Assembly (NCBI GenBank): GCA_910577785.1
Contig: CAJTNT010000012.1
Location: 28,445 to 92,444 of the forward strand
Direction: 5' to 3'
Origin: an uncultured Lachnospiraceae bacterium
Lineage (GTDB): Bacteria > Bacillota > Clostridia > Lachnospirales > Lachnospiraceae
DNA: 64,000 nt
In this document: positions 43,309 to 52,015 of the stretch, piece after piece
Position numbering within the stretch: position 1 is the first letter of the stretch
How the letters are laid out: the number at the start of each line of letters is the position of its first letter
Program-made: the position numbers and the translations under genes
The notes under the pieces: model-generated
What the model was told of the DNA's origin: nothing
The model's input: the letters and a program-made list of their open reading frames with translations, nothing else
Database searches by the model: none

Positions 43309-44751
43309 TTATTCAATATTCAGCACTGGCGCGTCCAGCCCGCCTTCGTCATCCGGCGCAGGATCTGGTGTGGGCGCGGGGGCTGGCTGTTCTGGCGCCG
43401 GCGTAGGCTCTGGCGCCGGCGCAGGATCCGAAGCTGGCTGCTCCGGAGTTGGATCTGGCGCTGACTGTTCTGGCGCCGGCGTAGGCTCTGGCGCGGGCTG
43501 CTCTGGCGCCGGCGTAGGCTCTGGCGCTGACGCGGAATCCTGCGTGGGGGCTGGCGTCGAGTTTGGCGTGGGCTGCTGAGTCTTCTCCGTACGGGCTTCT
43601 TCTGCCTCTGCTTTTGCCTGCGCCTCCTCTTTCTTCTTTTTCTCTGCTTTTGCCTGCGCCTTCTCTTTCTTTCTCTTCTCCGCTTCTTCCCTGGCTTTTG
43701 CAGCCTCTTTCCTTTCCTCTGCCTCTTCCCTGGCCTTTGCGGCTGTTTCCTCTATACCATCCATCTCCTTGATTACATCCTGCAGCCTGGCGGAAAAGGC
43801 TGGCATAGCCACGGCCAGTTCTGGGATAAACTGTTCCTGCCCTGCGGCAAAGCTTTTCCCATACAGCAGATGATATCCGGCGCTCCCAGCCCCAACAGCC
43901 ACTACGCCGATTGCAGCCGTAATCGCTAGTATCTTGGCTATTCCTGCCTTTCCTGCCGCCTTATGTATGCCATACCGAGCCGCTCTGCCTGATGCCATTT
44001 TGGAAGGGTCTAGGGGTGATGCATTCGCATGACCGGAACCCGCGGGGGATGCTGCGGCGGAAAGCGTTCCCACACGCTGGCAGATATGCTGAAAAATGCC
44101 GTTTACCATCTGCTCAGCCATCACGCACTCGTCAGCATAGTTGCCAAACGCCAGCAGCAGCAATGGCAGGCTGAAGCTGTGGAGCCTGATATTGTCCCGT
44201 TTCTCCCGTTCCTGGATGGCTTTTTTGAGGCTTTTCCTGGCATAATTCAGGCGGCTTTTTATCGTACCTTCGCTGCAGGAAAATGCCTGGGCAATCTCAC
44301 CAATGCTCATTTCATTATAATAATATGCCATCAGCGCGGCCTTCTGCAGCTCTGGAAGCTCTTCCAGCAGTTCCCGCAGGATCTGTGCGGATTCTTTCTT
44401 ATCCAATGCATGTTCTGGCTGGATATCCTCATCAAAAGCGACCATAGGCTCCAACGGCATATCCTCTTCCCCGATGGGAATCTCCTTCTGCTTGCGCAAA
44501 ATTTTGGTTGCCTGGCGGAAGGCAATGCCGCCCAGCCATGCGTAAATTTTTTGGTTCTCCTGAAGGGATGAGATGGAACGGTAGGCATTGATATATACCT
44601 CCTGCACCAAATCGTGGACATCCGCTTCATTTTTCAGCAGCGTACGCGCCTGCATGAAAACGTAATTGTGCGTCTGGTCATACAGGATCTGAAATCCCTG
44701 CTGCTGCCCCTGCCTGAGCTGCTCTATTGCGACTTCTAATCTTTTATCCAT
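43309..44751 (-). CDS. ECF-type sigma factor fused to membrane anchor and Pro-rich tail
   Basis: 480 residues. Sigma region 2 (FQILYDQTHNYVFMQARTLL, DVHDLVQEVYINAYRSI) and region 4 (LPELQKAALMAYYYNEMSIGEIAQ, GTIKSRLNYARKSLKK) fill the first 190 residues. A membrane helix (about 275-295, AKILAITAAIGVVAVGAGSAG) follows, then a charged Ala/Lys/Glu helical stalk and a C-terminal stretch built of PEPTPAPEQPA-like repeats. The C-terminus is thus outside, in the cell wall. No separate anti-sigma gene is adjacent. This suggests a sigma factor held at the membrane and released or tuned by an outside signal. Start at 44751 follows GGGAGG. Confidence 0.88.
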   Translation of the reverse strand: MDKRLEVAIEQLRQGQQQGFQILYDQTHNYVFMQARTLLKNEADVHDLVQEVYINAYRSISSLQENQKIYAWLGGIAFRQATKILRKQKEIPIGEEDMPLEPMVAFDEDIQPEHALDKKESAQILRELLEELPELQKAALMAYYYNEMSIGEIAQAFSCSEGTIKSRLNYARKSLKKAIQEREKRDNIRLHSFSLPLLLLAFGNYADECVMAEQMVNGIFQHICQRVGTLSAAASPAGSGHANASPLDPSKMASGRAARYGIHKAAGKAGIAKILAITAAIGVVAVGAGSAGYHLLYGKSFAAGQEQFIPELAVAMPAFSARLQDVIKEMDGIEETAAKAREEAEERKEAAKAREEAEKRKKEKAQAKAEKKKKEEAQAKAEAEEARTEKTQQPTPNSTPAPTQDSASAPEPTPAPEQPAPEPTPAPEQSAPDPTPEQPASDPAPAPEPTPAPEQPAPAPTPDPAPDDEGGLDAPVLNIE

Positions 44752-45009
44752 TGTTATTTTCCTCCCGCAAACCTTTTCGGAATTCCTCTGTGCCATTAAG
44801 ATCTCCAATAATCTGTAAATCTCATTATCCATATAACCAAAAATTTATCATATGCTTACGATTTACGTTGATATTGGCTCCAAGATATGATAGACCCCAT
44901 ATGAGTGCTTGCCAGGATAGCAGGCGCTTAACCTCTACCAGAGAGTTCTAGCTCTGTTTATCTACATAGAAATCCCTTCTGGGAAACCTGAGATAAGGAG
45001 GTTTTGCCC

Positions 45010-45129
45010 ATGCTCACAATCAGTTACCTTATCGCCGTGCTTGCACTGTATGCGACTTTTTTGGTCTTGGTTACTCAATTGGTTCAAGTGACAGGACACA
45101 AAAATAACCGCCCCAGCCTGAGAAACTAA
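45010..45129 (+). CDS. candidate type I toxin, small membrane peptide
   Basis: 39 residues beginning MLTISYLIAVLALYATFLVL, one membrane helix and a basic polar tail (HKNNRPSLRN). It resembles holin-like/TxpA-type toxins by size and build. Strong ribosome site ATAAGGAGG 9 bases before the ATG. The stop codon lies inside the terminator hairpin, and a convergent promoter on the other strand (45198-45226) would make an antisense RNA over its 3' end, the layout of txpA/ratA pairs. Confidence 0.6.
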   Translation: MLTISYLIAVLALYATFLVLVTQLVQVTGHKNNRPSLRN

Positions 45130-45191
45130 GCGGTTATTTTAGTTAAACGAATTATTACTCCGGCCAACTGTCTATCGGCAGCGCCCTTTCT
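45097..45191 (-). ncRNA. predicted antisense RNA antitoxin
   Basis: Minus-strand promoter TTGATT (45221-45226), 17 bases, TATATT (45198-45203) would start an RNA near 45191 that reads through the last codons of the toxin and stops at the shared hairpin, about 95 nt long. No protein frame lies in it. Predicted only from promoter, terminator and overlap. Confidence 0.45.
45101..45140. terminator. bidirectional terminator shared by toxin and antisense RNA
   Basis: AAAATAACCGC (45101-45111) / GCGGTTATTTT (45130-45140), perfect 11-bp stem with T-runs on both strands. Confidence 0.9.
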
Positions 45192-45254
45192 GTTTATAAT
45201 ATAACATAGAGGTGCATATTAATCAAGAACTTTCCCGTTTGATCATATATAATA

Positions 45255-45740
45255 TCAGGCATCCTCCCAGGTCTGAGCCGTTATTTCTTTATCCTGGCCT
45301 TCTATAGTATCCAATGCGCTAGCCAATAGCTGGATCATCTCCCAAACAGAACGGAAGTTTACGGTCTTGTCATGATCCATCCAGGTTATCTTTCCCTGCC
45401 AGCTGCTGTTCTGCCTGTGCTGCACCCGGACGATAAATGTCCCCAGGTCGCCGTGCTTGCTCAACAGTTCTTCGTCACTCATAACCTTCTCCTTTTTTTC
45501 CCTTTGGTTTGTCCGCCGCACTTCTCCCTGGAACGTCCTTCCGTTTGTGGAGGGGTGCGGGAAATTGATGGCATCGTAAAAATCTTCCAGGCCGAATAAG
45601 AGCTGATCGAAACCATCTACTTGCAGCGGTTCTGCGCTGTAGCTATGGTAGGCTCTTCCTCTGATGCGCCCTTCTTCCAGACAATCCACACACAGCACTA
45701 CGCCATTTGGCGAGCCGATGTACCATTGTGATTTGCCCAT
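45255..45740 (-). CDS. conserved hypothetical protein
   Basis: 161 residues, cytoplasmic, no known motif. N-terminal part (MGKSQWYIGSPNGVVLCVDC) is beta-rich; the central linker is charged (NQREKKEKVMSDEELLSKHG); the C-terminal part (FIVRVQHRQNSSWQGKITWM ... NFRSVWEMIQLLASALD) looks like a small beta-alpha domain resembling PilZ-like folds only loosely. The start at 45740 follows GGAAGGAG. It is 60 bases after the SARP-type regulator on the same strand and probably co-expressed with it. Function unknown. Confidence 0.75.
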   Translation of the reverse strand: MGKSQWYIGSPNGVVLCVDCLEEGRIRGRAYHSYSAEPLQVDGFDQLLFGLEDFYDAINFPHPSTNGRTFQGEVRRTNQREKKEKVMSDEELLSKHGDLGTFIVRVQHRQNSSWQGKITWMDHDKTVNFRSVWEMIQLLASALDTIEGQDKEITAQTWEDA

Positions 45741-45800
45741 TGATTTCTCCTTCCTAAATCTATGGCCGCCTCCTGCGGCTCCTTTATGTACGCACAAGTC

Positions 45801-47027
45801 TTAGTGTATACGTTCTTTTGCAGGGGTACAGATTACGCTGTTGACGTAATATTGCACTCCGGTTCGCTGGCGGCCTACCAGGAAATGATAGTTGATACGC
45901 CTCTGGAGTATCTTGCAGTTTTCGCGGGTGGTGTTCACGAGCAGTACCAGGTACTGGCCCTTGCCATAACGGTTCACGGCGTCGCCACGGCGCACGGACT
46001 GCTGGATGGCAGACTCCAGACGCTGCGAGAGTTCTTCTAAGATGGGGCCGTCGCGCATAGGATTCCCTTTGCTGTCAACGACAGTGCAGAGCATCAGGTA
46101 AACGGACTGCCCGCCGCGTTCCATCATCCGCTCAACCATCTGGTAAATGCCACGGAAGACAGGGTAGGGGCAGAAATAACCGCCTGGGGATTTCTCATCG
46201 TTGCCAGAAAGGCTCTCCTGGATGTCATCCAACACGGCATATTGGTGCCCCATCTGTGCGCCCAGCCGATCCAGCAGGCCCATCAGTTTGCCAGAGGGGT
46301 GCAGCCCCTGCTCCTGGAGGTAAAGTTCTACGGTATCGTCATAAAATTTGCGGGCATCTTCGTCCCTTCCCAGGGAAACCAAGGCCTCCATTGTTACGGC
46401 TTCCCAGTCCGCCAAGGGGTTTACCTGGGCGGCATAAAGGCCGAGCTCTTCCATTTGGAAATACTCGCCGCTGGCGCGCATGAGATCTACGGCCTTTTCC
46501 ACGCAACTGCAGAAGAGAGCCCGGTAGCGCCTAGCCTCCTGGGCTATCCAAATGGTAGCGGTCTGTGATTCCAGGAACTCTGCCGTATAATAATGGCAAG
46601 CCCTGACGTATAAAGCCAGGCGTTTTTCTGGATCTTGTTCTTCCTCCGCCTCATGGGAGAGGCGTTCCATCTCTGCCGCGTCTTCGCGGACGGGGATTTG
46701 GGGGGTCCAATAGTAGACACCGTCTTTCTGTTCTATGTAATTCATATCTGGAAGGCCGGCGGCTTTCAGTTTTTTCTTTGCGTTATAGATAACTGTCCTG
46801 GTTGCGTGCTTGGGGTCTGTAACTTCTCGGTCGCCAAAGATAAGCTGCGTCAGCTTATCGCGGGTGATGCCTTTTGCGCCGCTGTGCAGAATTGCCTGCA
46901 TCAGATAGGCGAATTGAGTCTCGCCTGATTTGGCTTTTCCGGTCAGTTCTTTGCCGTTCCATATCATGGAAAAGGTTCCGAACATCTGCACGTAGAGGAC
47001 GTCATCCCAGTCTCTGTTTTCCATCAT
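45801..47027 (-). CDS. SARP/BTAD-type transcriptional regulator
   Basis: 408 residues. The N-terminal winged-helix-like part (LYVQMFGTFSMIWNGKELTGK, FAYLMQAILHSGAKGITRDKLTQLIFGD) and the following helical repeats (ALYVRACHYYTAEFLESQTATIW, AQEARRYRALF) match the OmpR-like DNA-binding plus bacterial transcriptional activator domain arrangement of SARP regulators. The C-terminal 120 residues, with DAVNRYGKGQYLVLLVNT, look like a degenerate GGDEF/cyclase-like fold (inference). It lies at the end of the pilus region and is the best local candidate to control it, though this is untested. Starts at ATG 47027 or 47024. Confidence 0.75.
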   Translation of the reverse strand: MMENRDWDDVLYVQMFGTFSMIWNGKELTGKAKSGETQFAYLMQAILHSGAKGITRDKLTQLIFGDREVTDPKHATRTVIYNAKKKLKAAGLPDMNYIEQKDGVYYWTPQIPVREDAAEMERLSHEAEEEQDPEKRLALYVRACHYYTAEFLESQTATIWIAQEARRYRALFCSCVEKAVDLMRASGEYFQMEELGLYAAQVNPLADWEAVTMEALVSLGRDEDARKFYDDTVELYLQEQGLHPSGKLMGLLDRLGAQMGHQYAVLDDIQESLSGNDEKSPGGYFCPYPVFRGIYQMVERMMERGGQSVYLMLCTVVDSKGNPMRDGPILEELSQRLESAIQQSVRRGDAVNRYGKGQYLVLLVNTTRENCKILQRRINYHFLVGRQRTGVQYYVNSVICTPAKERIH

Positions 47028-47158
47028 TCCATGTCCTCAGCATCGAATTGGAGAAAGCTTTGAAAAAGTGGGAAAAGCTTTTCCAAAGGGATGCTTTTCA
47101 TATTTTCATAAATTAACTGCCTGTGTTTACCCTACCTAAAGTTGTTACTGAGACAATA

Positions 47159-48112
47159 TCAAAACTCTGTTAACCATTGCTGTATGTCATTTACGCTGAC
47201 TTTCAGGATATCAGCAATGAAAGTTTCCGAACAGCCTTTTTCTTTCATACGAAATGCGGTTTCCTTTTTTCCTTCTAAGATTCCTTCTTTTTTTCCTTCT
47301 AAGATTCCTTCTTTTTTTCCTTCTTTTTTTCCTTCTAAGATTCCTTCTTTATAGATTTTTTCAGAAACTTCACACATCTCTGGATACCCCCCTTCCTCAC
47401 GCTTCAAGAAATGAACCCTGGCGGACAAGTCGCCCTGGCTCATGTCTTCTGGGTTGGCTGTCTTGAAATAATTCATTAACTTCGCAATATCACTGCCATC
47501 GTCTACCTCGGCATTTACGTAGGTTACGTGAACGCCGTCGTCATATGGGATCTCTGTCCCTTTAAATTTCTTTTCTACCTGATATATGGCTTTTCCGGCC
47601 TCCCATAAGTCTGTCTCGCTGATGTAGATGATGTGGACATCTGGCATCTGGCCGTAGTCTTTTCCTTTCTGCAGGCATTCGCTGTCTATCATTGCAGCGT
47701 AAAAACGGGTGCGCCTGGCGTGGTCTATGGTATCTTTCCTTTGGATTTCTATGTTTACCAGATGGCCGTCGCTGTCTTCTGCCAGGATGTCAAGGATGGC
47801 ATCGTGAGCTGTAATCTTGGAAATCCGGTACTGTGAGCGTATTTTTTTTACAGTTAGGCTGGGATTGCCTGTGATGATGCGGATAACGTGCTGGCAGGCG
47901 GGGATGTCGTTTAGGGCTACGCTCATAAATACGTTGCTTAGGAGGTTGAAGCCCCTTGCCTGCTCTACTAAGTGATCCTTCATGCGAAGAAAGGATGTTT
48001 CCTGTTGTTTGGCGGCTTTCCCAGCTTCCTTTTTCTTAGTTGTGGCAACAGTCTTTTTTGTTTTATTTCTGTCTATTTTATTCCTGTCTGTTTTATTCTT
48101 GCCATTTCCCAC
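47159..48112 (-). CDS. PD-(D/E)XK nuclease family protein (Rpn/transposase-associated)
   Basis: 317 residues. A Lys-rich N-terminus is followed by the PDDEXK_2 domain with HDAILDILAEDSDGHLVNIEIQRKD (D...E-x-Q core, cut here), TRFYAAMIDSECLQKG and IYISETD. The C-terminal helix carries an 8-residue repeat (EGILEGKK and EGKK variants). The family is widespread in gut bacteria, multi-copy, and includes RpnA-type recombination-promoting nucleases; many copies are cargo of mobile DNA. It begins with GTG at 48112 behind CGGGAGG. It interrupts the operon between the SipW gene and the regulator. Confidence 0.88.
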   Translation of the reverse strand: MGNGKNKTDRNKIDRNKTKKTVATTKKKEAGKAAKQQETSFLRMKDHLVEQARGFNLLSNVFMSVALNDIPACQHVIRIITGNPSLTVKKIRSQYRISKITAHDAILDILAEDSDGHLVNIEIQRKDTIDHARRTRFYAAMIDSECLQKGKDYGQMPDVHIIYISETDLWEAGKAIYQVEKKFKGTEIPYDDGVHVTYVNAEVDDGSDIAKLMNYFKTANPEDMSQGDLSARVHFLKREEGGYPEMCEVSEKIYKEGILEGKKEGKKEGILEGKKEGILEGKKETAFRMKEKGCSETFIADILKVSVNDIQQWLTEF

Positions 48113-48214
48113 AATTTCATTCCTCCCGGAAATGTTTCATACTAGGAAGCGTGTATATACTCTACTTCTTAGATGGTATGTATGCTCCTTACTTCTGGGA
48201 AATATACATGTATT

Positions 48215-48805
48215 CTACTTCTTGCCATTGTGCATACGCTCCACTTCAGCAGCGAGTATCCGCTGGCGGCGGCGTTCGCGCAGGCGGCCTGCGAGCATAT
48301 TGAGCATTGCGCCGCAGGCAGCAAAACAAGCCGCATAGGCCTTTCCCACGGTACTGGTGTAGAGCGCCAGCATCTGCCCCAGCAGGGGGTAGTGGGCGAC
48401 TACACGGCCAATTAATGCGGCGTAATCTACGTCATTCATATCTTCTTCGGCGTTCGCATCGCCTTTTGTCTTGAAAGTACCTTCTACAGTCTGGTTGCGC
48501 ACTACGCGGTGGGCGACTACGGACTCGCCGCTCTGGAAGGCGATCACGTCTCCCTCCTGAATGGATTCCGGCGCTGCGGACTGTACATAGATGGCGCTGC
48601 CAATGGGAATCTCTGGTTCCATGCTCCCACTGACAATGTTATAAACGCCGTAGCCCATGAGCTGCGGCACGGTTACAGGGATGCAGGTGGCTATTACGCT
48701 CAGCAGAATCAGCGTCCCTACAATATTGCAAAGGGCGGGAATTAACTTCCCTCCCTTTGCTTTATGCCCACTAGGCAACGTTTTGTCATTTTTTTGGTTT
48801 TGCAT
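48215..48805 (-). CDS. sipW: signal peptidase I of the SipW/Sec11 type
   Basis: 196-residue ER/archaeal-type signal peptidase. Membrane helix (about 22-45), catalytic Ser in VSGSMEPEIP, catalytic His in VVAHRVV and the conserved Asp in TKGDANAEEDMN; the Ser-His arrangement, lacking the Lys of the bacterial type, marks the SipW class. A second membrane helix follows at about 150-170, then a basic tail. In Bacillus SipW processes TasA and TapA. Here it is the last gene of the surface block, after proteins with SipW-like signal peptides, and probably matures them. Confidence 0.93.
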   Translation of the reverse strand: MQNQKNDKTLPSGHKAKGGKLIPALCNIVGTLILLSVIATCIPVTVPQLMGYGVYNIVSGSMEPEIPIGSAIYVQSAAPESIQEGDVIAFQSGESVVAHRVVRNQTVEGTFKTKGDANAEEDMNDVDYAALIGRVVAHYPLLGQMLALYTSTVGKAYAACFAACGAMLNMLAGRLRERRRQRILAAEVERMHNGKK

Positions 48806-48846
48806 ATTAACCTTCCTCTGGTCTGCGCCCGTTGGATGCTGGGTTG

Positions 48847-49854
48847 CTATTCTTCTCCGCCTTCCTCTGACTTCGCGTACCTGACTTTCCTTCTCTTGCG
48901 TGTCAGTACGAAACCTGCAGTACCGCCGAGCAGGAATACAATGGAACAGATACCCACTTTACCTGACATTGGTATATTTAGCAGCACCTTCGCGAAATCA
49001 TTGGCCAATAGCCCGTTGTCCAGATTTGGGTTTGCCATTGGAACCTCTTCTCCACTATTGTCAATAATCTCTTCGGGAGTATTGCCTGTTTCATTAGCAA
49101 TTGCATTTGTTCTCCCGTCTCCCATCTCTGGATTTGTTCTGGGTACTTCTCCTGGAGGAACAGTAATTCCAGGATCATCTTCTTGTGGAGGCGTTGGTTC
49201 TGTCGGCGTTGGGGTTGTAGTAGTGGGAGCCGGAGTCGGGGTTGCGGGTACAACCTGCCGCACTTGCTCCATGACTTCCTCGCTGACCTTGTTGTATACG
49301 AAGGTAAATATGTTCTTGGAGGCATCGCGCTGGAGGGTGCCGGTGATGGCCAGGGTCTCGGGCTGGTAGCCGTCGACGTAGAGGTAGGCCACTACAGGGC
49401 GGTCTCCTACGTTGCCGTAATAGGTTTCCGTAGGTGCAATGCTGGCGCCGTCCTGGTCTACGAAATGGACTTCGTAGGCTACGGAATCACCAAGCACGCC
49501 GTAGGTTACTACGTAGTCCTGGTCGCCTTTGACAACGAAGGACGGGCTTGCGCTGGTATCGGCAGTGTTGTTGTCTTTGCCGCTCTCGCGGATTCCGCGG
49601 ATGTAATATTTGTTGTTTAAGAGTTCTATCTCACGGCGGGGGTCGAAAGTCACATAGTCGCCGTAGTGGAGATCCTTGCGGATCACTACTTCCTGGCCAT
49701 CTTTGTGCTTGCCCTTGGTGCCAGCGTAGAAACGTATGGTGTACGTGTATTCGTCATTGTTGGCCTCTGCGGCATGGACTGTCATGGGCGATAGGCCTAT
49801 TGTGGTTAGACAGAAAGCCAGGAATAATGCTAAGAAACTTTTATAGTGTGCCAT
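48847..49854 (-). CDS. MucBP-like surface protein with IPMSG sorting signal
   Basis: 335 residues. Signal peptide (about 1-27, FLALFLAFCLTTIGLSP), two beta-rich repeats of the MucBP kind (EYTYTIRFYAGTKGK; YEVHFVDQDGASIAPTETYYG), a Pro/Thr-rich linker, a Asn/Gly-rich part, then a C-terminal cell-wall signal reading IPMSG, a hydrophobic helix and RKRRK. The motif departs from LPXTG in its first, third and fourth positions. The start at 49854 follows AAAGGATTG. Likely anchored by one of the two sortases; which one is unknown. Confidence 0.85.
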   Translation of the reverse strand: MAHYKSFLALFLAFCLTTIGLSPMTVHAAEANNDEYTYTIRFYAGTKGKHKDGQEVVIRKDLHYGDYVTFDPRREIELLNNKYYIRGIRESGKDNNTADTSASPSFVVKGDQDYVVTYGVLGDSVAYEVHFVDQDGASIAPTETYYGNVGDRPVVAYLYVDGYQPETLAITGTLQRDASKNIFTFVYNKVSEEVMEQVRQVVPATPTPAPTTTTPTPTEPTPPQEDDPGITVPPGEVPRTNPEMGDGRTNAIANETGNTPEEIIDNSGEEVPMANPNLDNGLLANDFAKVLLNIPMSGKVGICSIVFLLGGTAGFVLTRKRRKVRYAKSEEGGEE

Positions 49855-49915
49855 AAGCTGCAATCCTTTTTCTCGTGCAGATGTGGGAAATTGGGATACA
49901 GGCTGTGAAATCTTA

Positions 49916-50701
49916 TCAGCTTTCATGTGCCATGCCCCCTTTCTTTGCCCGGCTGCGGGAAATCTGGGTATAGGCTGCGAAGGCCAGAAGCAGGCCGCCG
50001 CTGATGCATGCCAGAAGGATGTAGGGTCCGAGTTCATTCTCATCGCCAGTCCTTACGACCGTCCGTGGACTGCCTGGCATGTTGGGATTGGTACGGGTAT
50101 TGGTAGTGTTCAGCTCTACGCCAAAGTTCATGCGCAGGTCTGCCAGGGTATCCTGGTAGTCATTGCCTTGGGTATCGCCGTCAAGGGCTACCTCAAGGGT
50201 AACTTTACCTGCCTGGCTGGTAGTGAGGGTATCAAGGAAGAGCCAGCTTCCACGCTCACCAAGGTCAATGCCATTGATAGCCTGATGGAGGCCTTCGCCA
50301 GCCTGGCTCTCGTTCTCGCCGCCGATGGTGTCGCTGTCGAACAGGGTTCTGGTTCCGTTCGGTCCCTCGTATACCAATTTATAGGTGTAAGCGCCGCCGC
50401 TGGTGTTCTCGTTGTTACTGCGGTCTTCTAACGAATAGAGAACCTCATTCCTGAGATACCAGTCAGTGGTCTCGGTGTTGCTGTTTTTAAGATTCAAGGT
50501 GATGATGGCGTTATCGCCGGGCTGCATGCCGCGGATGACATCGTCCATATCTGAGGTCTTAAAGTTGCTGTCCATGCGCCTGTCACTGGTAAAGCTGACA
50601 GACCAGTCTGAGCCGCCGTAGGATGTCTCTGCATGGGCAGCCACAGGTGTGGCCAGAAGCAGGCATGCCGCAAGGAATGCCGCGCATATTTTCTTCTTCA
50701 T
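49916..50701 (-). CDS. surface protein with VVRTG sorting-like signal
   Basis: 261 residues. Signal peptide (about 1-26, ending AHA), a beta-rich domain (DWSVSFTSDRRMDSN, IITLNLKNSNTETTDWYLRN) similar in style to camelysin/TasA-type proteins, and a C-terminal VVRTGDENELG, hydrophobic helix and RSRAKK. If it is a sorting signal it is non-canonical (VxRTG). It follows the gene at 50715 by 13 bases and belongs to the same operon. Function inferred as a fibre component. Confidence 0.8.
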   Translation of the reverse strand: MKKKICAAFLAACLLLATPVAAHAETSYGGSDWSVSFTSDRRMDSNFKTSDMDDVIRGMQPGDNAIITLNLKNSNTETTDWYLRNEVLYSLEDRSNNENTSGGAYTYKLVYEGPNGTRTLFDSDTIGGENESQAGEGLHQAINGIDLGERGSWLFLDTLTTSQAGKVTLEVALDGDTQGNDYQDTLADLRMNFGVELNTTNTRTNPNMPGSPRTVVRTGDENELGPYILLACISGGLLLAFAAYTQISRSRAKKGGMAHES

Positions 50702-50714
50702 GCTCTCTCCCTCC

Positions 50715-51485
50715 TTACTGTAGGCTCAGTGTCCCGTTGTTTACCTGGACCTTACGTCCCCAGGCGCTCCAAATAGCGTCGGCGGCGTTGTGATCCTGCA
50801 CTGCATCCACCCTGGCCTCGACGCAGAACTGTACGCCGTCATAGTCGAAGGTGGTGGTGATTGTCGTGTATTTTCCCTCTTTCTTGGTAGTCTGCGTCAC
50901 CTTGGTGCCGATGGCGCTGTCAATGGCAAGCGTGTCTGCGAACAGGGAAGAGGTATCCCCGGATTTCAGGAGCTTGCTGTAATATAATACGGTACGCTCT
51001 GTGGTAGAAGATTCTTCGTCTATCAGCCAGTCGCTGCCGAGATTTACAAAATTCAGTCCAATCAGCTTGGGGGACAGATCCCTCTGCTTCTCCCCATCCT
51101 TGTCAAGCCAGTATTTGTACACATTCACGCGCACATACTGGTCAATTGTGCCGCTGTTCTTGACGCACAGTTCTTCCTTGTAACGCTTGCCCAGCTTCAC
51201 TTGCTTGTCGTCACCCAGCATCCCCTGCAGGAGCTTGCCGGTATTCTCATCCCATGTGCCGTCGGAGGAACTCTTGTAGTCACGGCTGGAAATCTCATTG
51301 CCGTTCTCCATCAGCGTCACGCCGATATTATCCATCTGCACACGGGTGGTGTAATACTCGGAAATGTATGACACCGCTGCCCTCGCGCCCCCAACGGAGG
51401 AGAACAGCAGCAGGAGCATTGCCAGCCCGAAGGAAATGGCCGTTGCCTTGGGGGACTTGATAAATTCTTTTACCTTACGCATCAT
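50715..51485 (-). CDS. camelysin/TasA-like secreted protein
   Basis: 256 residues. An N-terminal signal sequence (MMRKVKEFIKSPKATAISFG, then hydrophobic) ends in ARAAVSYISEYYTT, resembling the AYFT-type region of SipW substrates. The rest is beta-rich with a single Cys pair (ELCVKNSG, QFCVEARVD) that might form a disulfide. No sorting signal. It overlaps the upstream gene's stop by 4 bases (ATGA), so translation is coupled. Likely substrate of the SipW-type peptidase encoded at 48215. Confidence 0.8.
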   Translation of the reverse strand: MMRKVKEFIKSPKATAISFGLAMLLLLFSSVGGARAAVSYISEYYTTRVQMDNIGVTLMENGNEISSRDYKSSSDGTWDENTGKLLQGMLGDDKQVKLGKRYKEELCVKNSGTIDQYVRVNVYKYWLDKDGEKQRDLSPKLIGLNFVNLGSDWLIDEESSTTERTVLYYSKLLKSGDTSSLFADTLAIDSAIGTKVTQTTKKEGKYTTITTTFDYDGVQFCVEARVDAVQDHNAADAIWSAWGRKVQVNNGTLSLQ

Positions 51486-52000
51486 TGATTGCCCCCTTCC
51501 ACTTCCCCGGAGTCAAGCTTGATGTTCCAGTCTGCTTCATCCGCTTTATAAGGGTTCCCATTTTCATCATACTGAACAGGAGTGGTCTCATAAATAACAA
51601 TAACATTGAAATCCTTGGCATCTTCCGGTATGTCTTTTATTTTTATATCTAACTGCTCTGTCTGCTGTCCACCTTCCAAAATATCTACATAATAATAATA
51701 GCCATCTTCGCCGGGTATCCATTTCCCATTGGCATCGCTGTATGTCAATGTGTAGTTGCTACCTGCAAATGCCTTTACCCGAACATACACTGGTTCGGAA
51801 TCCTCTTTACTGGTAATGAAAACATGCTTCGTCCAGTCCGTAGGTTCCTCTTCTTCCACCGTTGTCTCATCTCCCAAGCTAATGGGATATCCACCCTGCG
51901 CTTCTGCATAAGTGGTAAAGTATGCCCAAGCACTGCCTACCGATCCTGCCGCAATCATTACAGCGGCAAGGGCAGCCAGAAAAATACTTCTCTTCTTCAT
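51482..52000 (-). CDS. SipW-signal-peptide secreted protein
   Basis: 172 residues. Signal peptide with the SipW-dependent pattern GSVGSAWAYFTTYAEAQGG (hydrophobic core, then AYFT-type cleavage zone). The mature part is acidic and beta-rich (KHVFITSKEDSEPVYVRVKA), ending EVEGGNQ with no anchor. It opens the short-overlap chain 52000-50715. The start at 52000 follows AAGGAGGG. It is probably a fibre subunit processed by the SipW peptidase. Confidence 0.85.
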   Translation of the reverse strand: MKKRSIFLAALAAVMIAAGSVGSAWAYFTTYAEAQGGYPISLGDETTVEEEEPTDWTKHVFITSKEDSEPVYVRVKAFAGSNYTLTYSDANGKWIPGEDGYYYYVDILEGGQQTEQLDIKIKDIPEDAKDFNVIVIYETTPVQYDENGNPYKADEADWNIKLDSGEVEGGNQ

Positions 52001-52015
52001 ATCAATCCGCCCTCC

